From NCBI GenBank assembly GCA_013398955.1, contig VWPU01006286.1, forward strand, positions 1 through 64,000: a stretch of DNA of 64,000 nucleotides, read 5' to 3'. Of this stretch, positions 54,342 through 64,000 are shown one piece after another. The stretch comes from Callaeas wilsoni. Lineage: Eukaryota; Chordata; Aves; Passeriformes; Callaeidae. Under the pieces are notes generated by a model. That model worked only from the letters and a program-made list of their open reading frames with translations, made no database searches and was not told where the DNA came from. The position numbers were made by a program, and so were the translations under genes. The stretch's first letter is position 1. Each line of letters starts with the position of its first letter.

Positions 54342-57153
54342 GTAAGTAGTGAACTCTATCAGGCAAATAACTGTATACTGAAACATGTTGTGTGGTTTTG
54401 GATCAAATCTACATTTTTAGGCAGTATATTAAAACCAAAAATATGCCCTTCCATAGCATAAGCACAGTAAGAGACTGACAATTCTGTTCATCTGTACTCT
54501 GCACTAAATGAGCAGGAATCTTTTCATATCAGAATTCCCAGCGAGGCATTGACTCCTTTCTTGCAAAATATATTTCAAATAATTGGATGCTCTTTACTCT
54601 ACTTGCTATAATGTGGATTTTGGGGTTTGGGGTTTGGTTGGTTCATTGGTTGATTTGCTGGTTTTTAAATGAACTATTTGGTTGAGTTCTAAACCCAGAA
54701 CCATCACAAAAAGTATCTTACCAGACTTGAACTGTCCTATACTGGTAACACTGTCCATACATACTTGTAAGAAACATTATTTTTGTCAGCATAGCAGTAT
54801 CAGTTACATGAAGAAAAGGAGCCACAATAACAAGTGGTTTTCTGCCAGTCTAAGTGCCCTTTTTATTTATAAATATGTGTGTGTGGTCCAGCTGACATAA
54901 CGCAAAACCTCCCACTTGTCATGCAGGACTATGGAATAACAGGAAGTAGGAAAACCTCATGGTGCCAGAACGGCTCCAAATGGAAATAGGCCAGTGTACC
55001 TCTTAGTGCAAGGCAGCGACAAGGACTGCTTTGTTGCATTGCAAAAGCAATTCCTCACCATTTGATTTGAGTTGTGTTTATTGCAGTCTTTGGAGAAACT
55101 CAATGAAGTCTGTTTTGGTAAGATTCTCAGACTTGTGGACTTGTTAGTGACACAGGAATTGCCTGTGTCTAAACCCTGCTAATGACCCAGTTTATTTAAA
55201 ATTATCATGGCATAAATCACATAATCTGTTTATCTAAGTAAGCATATAATGTGTAAGGTATTAATTCCTGAGTATCAGGACACAATCAGATGATCTTCTG
55301 ATGTTACCCTTACAGCCAAATTAATTGCCACATCATGCTGTCAGTTATTGACAGTACTGCTAATAATACATATCACACTAAAATTATTTCTAAAATTACT
55401 GCTATTCACGTGCAACTTTTCTTTGGCTGTCTGCTGAATCTTTGCATCTAATTTTTGCAATAGCAGATATTAAACAGAAACACATTATTTGCTTGAAATT
55501 AGTCTTGACTAAGTAAGTTTCATACATAGTGGTATGTGTCATTATTTTTGCTGTGATAATGCACGTCAAATTACTAGTTGTGTTGTTAGCTGGGGACAGG
55601 CTACTGAAAATGAATTTTTAATTTTTTTAAGAAGAGTGGCTTTTTTGTCTTTTCTCCCATAGACATCCAGTATTTCTAGATTTAAAAAATGCAGTAAGGA
55701 GTGCTCCTCCTCCCTTTACCTTTTTTTTAACTCAGGGGAAAAAAAAAGGTGCAAAATAAAGAATAGAACATGTTTTCTGTATGTCATGTGCAGGAAATTT
55801 GTATGTCAATTGAAATACATTCTTTGTGATGGCTCTTATGGGTATGAGAATCCTCTTTAAAAACCCTATTTATCTGCCTTAGGTGAGGAGAATAAAATTC
55901 AGGGCATCATCTGCTTGTATTTTTTACTGTTTTCTGGGGATTCTGAGAAACATTTATAAAAATTAATACAGACTATAACTGTACTAACTGTACCAGATTC
56001 GCCAGGACAGGAGAGTGGATATGTGTTTACCCTTCCAGCATTTTACCTTTTCTAAATGGTAACTCTAACATCTTTTAATTAATAAACATTTCTTGCATCA
56101 TCGACCTTCCTTAAATGCAGAGGAAAACTTTAAATATATCAATTAAATCTCAAAAATAATTACCTGCATTTATTTTGACCTTTCTCTCATTTCTGTTTTT
56201 AATATATGAGGTTAGTAGTGCAACTCTTCTTCCACACCCCAGCCACCCCTCATCTGCTTCTTTACCACCACCTACATGAAATTAAGGTTCCCAGACAAAT
56301 ACTGGGGCATCATTTTGCGGCAACACTCAAACCCTCTGACCTCAGCCAGTCCAAAGGTTAATCTGTGTAAAGGCAGGAAATGAACAGGTTAATCCTTATA
56401 TTATTCATTATTCACCATCATTATTCAGCCTAACTGCAGTGCTGGTTGGAGAACTTAGGTATCCATGAGGAATGTGACATTTTGCTGCAACATGCTTCAG
56501 TGCATCTGCTAGCACACAACCTACTGGCTAAAAGAAAGAAAACTACTGGATTGAGAGTAATAGACTGTTTTCCCCTTAGGAAATACAGAGCCTATGTATT
56601 ATTTTCTTGATGTCATAGACATCCTATTTTTTGGGGTAGTGCATGGAACAAAACTATTTTACTCGCCTTTGAAAATAGGCAGATTGCCCAGGCTGTCTTG
56701 GTTACGCTATGGAAAACATGGGAGTAGCTGGAATTCTGTATTTCACTAGTGGTCACAGCTGGGAAAAACACTTGTAGGCTCCCAAGGCAGCTGTGTTAGA
56801 AGAGTCCCACTGCTGCTGAAAATGTACCCAAGTGCTTGGAATCACCAGCTGGATGATCCTGTAGAGGACAGAGCAGGAAAGGTGGCACACAGACATTATT
56901 CTTCCTCTGGTGCTTTCTGTGACCCAACCACTGTTCACAGAAACAATCTGCTTCATCTTAGATACTTTACAAAATAAGCGACAAAATGGTGACACTCATG
57001 AACAAGTTTTTGGATTTTGTTTCTCTCTTCGTTTTTGTTTGTTTTTGTTTTTTTAAATGGAAAAGTGTTTTCTTCTTTTTTCATGTCTTTTTTTCCCTCT
57101 CATTTCTGTTGCATTTAAGTGGTAGAACCTTTTCACTAGTCATGTATAGTATC
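54342..57153. other. Intergenic DNA, no gene seen
   Basis: AT-rich. A G/T-rich TTTTGGGGTTTGGGGTTTGG stretch at about 54618-54639 is the only notable simple sequence. Small open frames only. Confidence 0.5.
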
Positions 57154-57159
57154 AGGTAT

Positions 57160-57501
57160 TGTGGGCTTCTAAGCAGGGTTTCAGAGATGCAGCGAGGCAG
57201 GAGTCAGAGCGAGGAAACAAATTATTTATTAAATTTACAATACCATTTATATATTCTAGTTCTATAAAGCAATTGAACAGTGCTTACACTTCTCCTAGGG
57301 TGATTGGTCACAATCTCAGACACCCACTTAGAAATGTTTTTTCCTAATATAATGTACACAAGGTCAGAAGATACCAGATATGAATGGTATTTACAAAAAC
57401 CCTATCTATTGTTTACATAGCTTACACAGCAAAGGAAAAGTTCTCACAGAATGAATGCAAGAAGAGAAAATTTCCCTGCTAACAGCATTTCAGCATCCAC
57501 A
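57160..57501 (-). mobile_element. Solo LTR with perfect 6-bp target-site duplication
   Basis: 342 bp flanked by AGGTAT (57154-57159 and 57502-57507). On the minus strand it begins TGTGGATGCTGAAATG and ends AGAAGCCCACA. Signals appear in canonical order on that strand: CCAAT (GACCAATCACC near 57300), TATATAAAT near 57250, AATAAA at 57230-57225, then a C/T-rich U5. The 6-bp duplication points to a class II (ERVK-like) element. No internal region remains. It lies between SLC27A6 and ISOC1 in their orientation. Confidence 0.88.
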
Positions 57502-57507
57502 AGGTAT

Positions 57508-58950
57508 TATAAAGCTAAATAAATTTTAGAAGTGCTAAATATGTTACTAAAGCTGAGCAATTGATTTCACTAAATTCTTTAGTACTCTACTACAAGATTA
57601 AACATGATAGCGTGGATGTCAGGGTGCCATACTTTAAAAAAAAAACCAGAAAATAAATTTTTTCCATAGAAAGGATGTAACTTTTACTGTTGTAATAAAA
57701 GGAGTCCTGAAGTATATTCAGCATACACCTATGTAAGAGTTAAAGTAGCTTTGATTTCAACAACCAATCCTTAGCTCAAAATTTCAGCCTAACAAGCAAA
57801 GTTGGGTTTAACTTTATAATAAATAACCTCATTCTTAAATTTGCAGTTCTTGACTAGGTAATAGCACTTCCATATGTCTGAGAGAGTGGCAAACATCTCC
57901 AGCCCCAGCTTTCAGCTACAGACAGCCATTTGGGCACTGCCTAAAGAAACAGAAAAAGTGGGACTGCTCAGGAAATGGTAGTTCATAGTGACTCCCTTCC
58001 ATCCTTATGCAACAGTTCTCTTCATTCCCCATTACATGCTTTACATTAACATCTACCATAAGGCATGATGTTGGTGTAGGTATTTGTCAGGTCTCACTGC
58101 TTTGTAAATTGCAACATTGTAAACATGCTTATTTATACTGGCAGCCTCGTAAGAAATACTGTGTTCAAAAATATGAGTAAGCTATAATCCTCATATATTT
58201 TTCACTACATCCTTGGTCTGGGTTTTTAAAGAAAATCAGTTAAAATGATAATCAAAGATTCAAGAATTGACACAGGTTCTAATGTCTTGTTGGATGAAAA
58301 AAGTAGAAAGACACAAGAAAATTGTTTTTAAAGTGTGTTACAGCCTACTCTTTTATGAGAACCCAGTTTCATACCACTGTTATGATGGCAGAGAGACTTA
58401 TGATGCCCAGTGTTGGAGAGAGTCACCCTTTCAGTATTCTGTTACTGCTTCTGGCTGATCAAAGTGGGCATCACGATGCATTAGAAGAGGGCACTCTGCA
58501 CATGAAGTATCAAAGAGGCTGGAAAACAGACTTCATGCAATCAGACTTAAATCAAACCAAGAAAGAATGGTATTTGGTTTAAATAATCTTATACTTTATT
58601 TTAAAACTTAGAAAAAGCAATTCTTAGAACATAAAATTTAGTGTTTTAAAAATTCAGCTGTATTCTATACTCATAAAAAAATGATCTCTAGCAGTCATTA
58701 CTAAGGGTATGGAAGCTATTTGTTAGTCAATATGCAGAACATAAAGTGCTGCAATAATTCTTTTTATGCTATATAAATTATTTTCCCCATGAACTGTGCA
58801 GATTTTCTCTGCCTATTGTTGATCTGCTGCTAAACATTTCACAAAAGTTTGCTTTATCTTCAGAATTTGACACTCCAAACAGCCGGTTTAACAAATGAAA
58901 AAGTACAAATTATGACAGAAAAAATCTCAGCAGTGATGTTAGTATTTGGG
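57508..58950. other. Spacer downstream of SLC27A6
   Basis: AT-rich; may include distal SLC27A6 3' UTR if the hexamer at 58595 is used. An ORF at 58322-58582 has no splice or family support. Confidence 0.5.
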
Positions 58951-58956
58951 TTTATT
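58951..58956 (-). terminator. SLC27A6: Candidate poly(A) signal of SLC27A6
   Basis: First AATAAA hexamer I find on the minus strand downstream of the SLC27A6 stop, about 550 bases past it; another lies at 58595-58600. The 3' UTR extent is inferred only from these hexamers. Confidence 0.35.
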
Positions 58957-59505
58957 TGGAGGACTTTCTTCTGCTTCAGTTTGTTTTATCTTAAGTTCCA
59001 TTAGAAAAGTCCTCTGCAGAAAAGTATTTTTCTTCCAACCAGTGTGAAGCCTTTACTTCTTACAATACATATTCAGAAGTATGTAAGCTACAGAAAAAAA
59101 AGATGTTACTAGCATATATTCTCCCTTTAGACACAACATGCGACACAGTATCTTTATATGTTGATTCTTTTTTTACCATGTGTCATACCATGTATCATTT
59201 ATGTTCATTTAGTACTAAGAAAAAGTAACAGATTCAGCATTTATATTCCAGAGTTAATATAAAATAGATTTCAGTTATGTTTTACAGGTTATTTGCTTAG
59301 GAATTTGTCTAAAGAGGTAAAAAGTAATTAGTGAAAAATAATGATCAAGTGAGTAAAGATATAAGACATATCTGAATATAAATATCAAATATAAAAAACA
59401 TTATTCTGGATAACTATGTATAAATACTGCTAATGAATTGCATTGTTTTCTTATATAATAGCTTGTATAGACTGTCCCTTAATAGCCTATTATTTGATCA
59501 ATTAA

Positions 59506-59682
59506 TTAAAGCTTCATTTTTCCAGATAAGATCATCTCATGTAATTCTTTGGTTAACAAGACATATGCTTTCTTAGAATTATCTAAAAAATAAAGAGGAT
59601 CAGTAATTGTAGATGGATTAAAACCTTCATCCACAAGTCGAAATTTTTGTTGTTTGAATGTTTCCGTCATTTCCATTTTTTC
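59506..59682 (-). CDS. SLC27A6: SLC27A6 last coding exon and stop
   Basis: A CTACTGCAG acceptor precedes 58 codons and TAA (59508-59506). The reading begins [14 protein letters not shown] and ends ILSGKMKL. The TFK lysine corresponds to the lysine expected to contact the adenylate in ANL enzymes. Where most FATPs read TGTFK this copy reads TETFK (ACG GAA ACA TTC AAA). The DEGFNP and DPLYFLD blocks are conserved. Confidence 0.92.
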   Translation of the reverse strand, partial: EKMEMTETFKQQKFRLVDEGFNPSTITDPLYFLDNSKKAYVLLTKELHEMILSGKMKL

Positions 59683-62600
59683 CTGCAGTAGAAAGACACA
59701 TTATTCAAAATGAAGCTACTTTTCTTTTGCTCACATTCACATTTGTTTTTCAAAGTCTTAGTTGATGTAAATTTATTCTTTTTATTACCAAGAACTCCTT
59801 AATGATAAAACTCAGGAAATTTACCATGACTATTGTCATCTCACCAAAGGGGTTGAAAGAATCACTACTAAATCAGCCATACTCATATTCATCCAGGTCC
59901 AAAGGAAAATGAATCTTGACCATACATTTTGTTTTCAGATGGTTCCAGTGCTATGGTATCCCTTGGAAAAGTGGTGCAAGGCATCTCTAGTGAGACTGTG
60001 CTTTCTTTTCTAACTACCTCTACTCAGCCCAACTTTACGAACTCTCTCCATCATCTTCTTATCTGTCTTTATATTTTTATATATATGCAAACAATCTCTG
60101 AATACAAAAAATTAACAAAAATGTCAAAGAGCCATTTTATCTACTCCAGGCATACATACAGATTTTATCTACCCACGCTAGTTGGTCTAAGAAATGTTCT
60201 GACATCTTCTAAAGTATTACTATATGTCAGATCAAGCTTAATGTTTTTAATTTTTTCCCTTAAAGTTCTACCCACTACCTTCTTTCTTGGTTAATGACAG
60301 CTATACCAACAGCAATTCATCTTTAATGGAGGCGTTTAAATTTTAATTTAAATTCAAATTCTAGATACTTGATATCAATGCAATATCCAAGATTCAGATT
60401 CCTTCTGTCCAGTATAAAGGCTTTTTTATACACTTGTACAGGAGTGAATCTAGACTTGGTTCTCGTAATTTCATAAACTGATACTGCAATATTCTCAAGT
60501 CTAATCTTGCTCACATCAGAATGCTGCTGCAAAAGATATCTTCCTGGACTTATGACATAGATTGATAGATACATACACACATATTCACTTTCAAGGTCTT
60601 TCACAGATTTTTTGTTTCCCCTCTTTATTCTGAATCAGTATTCAATCTCTGGGTGGTCTAGGACACCAACTTCCATAACTTACCTTCTTTCTTTAAACAA
60701 TGACTATTTTTTTTCATCTGCTCCTCAAACTTAGGGGACTCATTCATAAAAATCTTTAAAAACATTTCTCTGTTTGTCTTTACCATGATGTTTGCAAAAC
60801 ACTTACCAGAAATGAAAATGCTCATCAGACTTCATTTATCATGATTATTAATATTGTATGCTTTTGATACTCTCACATTTTTTCCTAGCCCTATGTAGTC
60901 CACTGTATTATATTTACATTTTTACACTCTTTGGGAGGGACAACTATTTTCCCCCCAAACTGGACAGTTACTAGAGCAAAGCAGTGCACAAATAAGTATG
61001 ACTTTGGTGATTACTGTGGTGACAACAATAACACACTTTTTTTATTCACTTTTTCAATTTACCTAGTATCTTTTCAAATGCTTTAATATTTGTCATTGTT
61101 ACACAGAAAATTTTGTTGTGTACAGTCACTGTCTCCTGCTTTAGCTCTATTTTTCTCTCATTTTCACTAAATAAAATGGATTTTAGATTCTTTTCTCCGG
61201 ATACAATTGTTCATGTTTTTAAATCTGAATCTTTTTCTTTCACCATGCTTATGCTTCTAATCTCCCCAAATCCTTTTGTATGATCTCTGTCCATGCTCAT
61301 TTGTACAATTTCTCCCATTTAAACATAATCTGAAAATTCATTGGCTTTTTGTGTAATCCCTTTCCCAGGACTCCATTAATGAAGACGGCAAATAGAACCA
61401 TGTCTAAAACTGATCTAGTGATACATGAACAAGCACTTTTTGTTATTCACTTAGCTATCTCTGTGTTTAAATGATGCAGATGTTTGTATACACAGTGCAA
61501 TAATGCAGCTTACCTGGACTCTTAAGAAAAGGGGACAAGCATAACTTGGTAGATAGGTCACTACTTGCTTATACATTTGCTCCAAGTCTAATGATGCATT
61601 GTGCTTTAAAATAAGAGAAGCCATTCCCGCTTTTCCTTCATGACCTGCAGGAAAGGAAGTGAGATGAGAATTTTGTAACATGAATAAAGTTGACATTGTA
61701 ATGATAAAACTTAGCAAAAAATACTGTAGTGCATTAACAAACCAACAGTCATATATCCTATTCTGAGTTTCAGTAAAGCTGCAAGATCTCATTCATATTT
61801 TATGTGGTATTACATGTACTTGGAGATCACTCAAGTGATCAATTAAGCAATAAGGCTGTAAATTAGTGTGGCGGGTAAGACTAAATGGAGTCCTATGCTC
61901 AATATAATCAATAAATGTGGATAAACATCAACAACATTCCTCTCTTGAAAACAAGAGTGATGAGCCTCTTTCCTGGATTAGCCAATTATGTCTTCATTTC
62001 TGTTTTAGTCTCTTTCTCTTGCCAGTATCTTTTCTCAAAACTGTAGATCTGAATTAACAGAGAGAGCGATTAAAAGTTCTTCCTATTTTGTCTGGAAAAG
62101 GGGAGCACTGTGGGTCTTTGGGAAAGAACAAATGGGTAAAAGGTAAGAGCAATGAACTTCAGCTATCAAAATTAACTAAATACTTTAACCATCACCTAGT
62201 AGTAACAGCAGAGATGTTCTGCCAACCTTATCTTTGTTTTGATTTGTTTTAATTTTTTGCTAATGCTACAAAACCTGTAAGGAACTTGATTTGTTTATCC
62301 TTAAGTGCAATTATCAAGACAGTCAGATAAACTGAGTAGGTAAACAGGTAAGTGTTGTACAGGAAATAGCATTGCTCATATCTGTCTGATTTTCAGACAG
62401 TCTTCTACAATGTTTCTTGTTTTCTGGCTTTAAAATACAGGTAAGTGACACTTTTTCTCATTTTAAACTCCTTTATCATTTTGTGGTGGGTCTGTCCTTG
62501 CCAACAACCAAACAACCAGCCAGCTTTGTGCTCAATCCCTTCTGCCATGGAATGGAAAGGGAAGTGAAGGAAAGCAAAGCTCAAGTCTTAAGGTAATGGT

Positions 62601-63728
62601 AGTTTCATAGGGAAAGCAAAAGATACGTGTACAAGCAAAGCAAAACCAGGACATCATTCAGCATTTCCCATCATCAGGGAGATGTCCAGCTAATTCCTGC
62701 AGGGCAGGGCCTCACTCAGAGCATGCAGTGTTTTTTGGGGAGACAAGCGCCACAACCACAAACCACTCATCCACTTCTTTTCCTCCTAGCTTTAATAACT
62801 AAGCATGGCTATCACATAATACGGAATATCGCTTTGGTCACTTTCAGACCACTGTACCATCTACATCTGCTCCCAAGTTCTTGCTGTCCCCAGCATTCTC
62901 ATACATGGAGAAAGCCTTGGTACTGTTCAAGCTCTGGTCAGTGGTAGCCAAGCACTGTTAAGTTATCAACACCATTTTAGCCAACAATGCAAAGCAGAGC
63001 ACTGAACAGTCTCCTATACAGAAACTTATTTTTATCCCAGTGAGACCAAGCATATATTTTAAAAAAAAATTTAGTATTAATGAGAATCCAGCCCATATGA
63101 TCTCATGAAAAATAACAAAAAACCCCATTAAAAAGAAATGTATGTATTTTCTTCCCTACACATTTATTCTTCTCTTTGTATTCTTTTTTCACTTTCTTCT
63201 TGGTTTTGTAACTGAACTGTTTACAGTTATTTTATAAGGCTAAGTTAAATAAGACAGAAAAGTGTCTTCACACATTTTCCTTTAGAGTTACGTTAGAATT
63301 ACCTTGCTGTCATTTTATTTTGACACGTATCTGGATTTTACACAGATGTGAATTTACTAAATCTTTATATTTTAAATTAGGTTATGTAGCTAGCACAAAT
63401 TCATGCACGGTAAATTTTCAAAAATACTCCTCATTGCATACAGATAAAAATGCATTATTCACTGGCTCATTCACAATTGGTATTTTCATCATCTGCATCT
63501 ACATTTTAGCTGGGCATTAAATAGATGACTCAATCAAACATGATTCTTATGTTTAAAACATGAAATAGAAAGAGTTATGAGAGTTAACAATGAACCTGGG
63601 AGAAGCAAAACTTATAACTCAAGCTTTTACCTGGCACAGACACACCATACACATTTGCTTCTTGTATGAAGTCCAACATTACAATGACATCAGAAACTTC
63701 TGTAGTGGCAACGTTCTCCCCTTTCCAT
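59506..63728 (-). CDS. SLC27A6: SLC27A6, long-chain fatty-acid transport protein 6 (3' part: last three coding exons)
   Basis: Three minus-strand exons (63728-63631, 61644-61514, 59682-59506) join in frame and encode the C-terminal ~134 residues of a FATP/very-long-chain acyl-CoA synthetase. The protein belongs to the ANL adenylate-forming superfamily: it activates fatty acids to acyl-CoA at membranes and so drives uptake. Visible marks are [11 protein letters not shown] (the FATP signature after the hinge), [16 protein letters not shown], a CPLFLRVQ block, the TxTFK block and the LYFLD block. The nearest match from memory is human SLC27A6, whose C terminus GEIKL corresponds to GKMKL here. 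SLC27A2 is the next best, but the location directly upstream of ISOC1 favours SLC27A6. The 5' exons lie beyond base 64000. Confidence 0.93.
61514..61644 (-). CDS. SLC27A6: SLC27A6 penultimate coding exon
   Basis: A CTGCAG acceptor precedes 131 bases: two bases complete a Gly codon, then 43 codons read [20 protein letters not shown] to [10 protein letters not shown], ending at a GTAAGC donor. This is the C-terminal domain of the FATP fold; human SLC27A6 has near-identical spacing. The intron to the final exon is 1831 bases. Confidence 0.93.
62482..63054 (-). mobile_element. Old, diverged solo LTR in a SLC27A6 intron
   Basis: A decayed relative of the LTR at 47948-48512. Shared landmarks on the plus strand are AAGCAAAGCAAAACCAGGAC, TTTGGTCACTTTC, GAGAAAGCCTTGG, GTTATCAACACC and TTATCCCAGTGAGACCAAGC. 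Length (573 bp) and orientation (minus) match that copy. Flanks CATTT (62477-62481) and TATTT (63055-63059) could be a worn 5-bp duplication. It lies in the sense direction of SLC27A6. Confidence 0.7.
63631..63728 (-). CDS. SLC27A6: SLC27A6 third-last coding exon
   Basis: A TTTTAG acceptor precedes 98 bases that complete an Arg codon and then read [32 protein letters not shown] plus one base of a Gly codon, ending at a GTAAAA donor. It contains the GENVATTEV signature of FATP proteins, part of the C-terminal lid domain of ANL enzymes. The phases fit the next exon exactly. Confidence 0.93.
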
Positions 63729-64000
63729 CTAAAATGTGTGAAAAAATAATTTAATCCCATGACACCTGCCCTTTTATAAAAGCTTTAGTAGAAGCTCCAT
63801 TCATTTCAGACTAACACTACCTCAAATTTTTTCACACTTGTCACATTGGAATTTGATCATCAGAAGACAATGTTGCAATTCAAACCTTACTGGGTATTAT
63901 AACACTGTGAGGGTCATTGAAGATCAATACAATTGTTTCCAAGTTTTTTACATGTATATAAATGTATCAAATGGGACCAATCTCTGCTATTTGATACATT

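Noticed and set aside
58322..58582. An 86-codon plus-strand frame downstream of SLC27A6
   Set aside because: No splice signals or recognisable motif; chance-length frame.

Overview
This is vertebrate nuclear DNA, almost certainly from a bird. Two things support that. The dominant repeats are CR1 LINEs whose 3' ends carry the ATTCTATG-type 8-bp tail repeat, together with several solo LTRs of families I recognise from neoavian genomes. The only protein-coding loci I can support are split into small exons with GT/AG splice sites and match two genes that are neighbours in other amniotes. There is no bacterial-style gene organisation, operon or CRISPR array. Most open frames in the window are chance frames in AT-rich spacer, shadows in a CpG island, or decayed CR1 coding sequence.

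Genes. Both lie on the minus strand, so the window reads 5' to 3' from right to left. At the right edge (59506-63728) are the last three coding exons of SLC27A6 (fatty-acid transport protein 6, an acyl-CoA synthetase of the FATP family). The rest of that gene lies beyond base 64000. About 20 kb downstream is the complete ISOC1 gene (isochorismatase-domain protein 1): five coding exons, 24602-39366, 295 codons, every junction in frame, starting in a CpG island (about 38.9-39.9 kb). SLC27A6 followed by ISOC1 on the same strand matches the order on human 5q23, a region whose bird counterpart is on the Z chromosome. Z linkage here is inference.

Layout. 1-24.5 kb: gene-free DNA downstream of ISOC1, with CR1 copies at 1.7-5.5, 9.3, 11.0-12.9 and 18.7-19.7 kb, two of which were entered by solo LTRs, and a GT-rich block near 13.2-13.8 kb. 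24.6-39.4 kb: ISOC1, whose 9.5-kb first intron holds a ~1-kb solo LTR (30.6-31.6 kb) and a CR1 tail. 39.4-59.5 kb: intergenic DNA with CR1 copies (40.4, 43.0, 45.6-47.7 and 52.0 kb), three solo LTRs (47.9, 50.5 and 57.2 kb) with target-site duplications, and an exon-like segment at 54.2 kb. 59.5-64 kb: the 3' end of SLC27A6, with an older LTR copy in one intron.

I see no clearly novel system. The observations most worth a second look are the exon-like segment at 54208-54341, a Gly-to-Glu change in the TGTFK motif of SLC27A6, and an LTR at 57.2 kb that carries an apparently intact promoter and poly(A) signal on the strand of both genes. Repeat and gene identities come from recognition, not from a database search.
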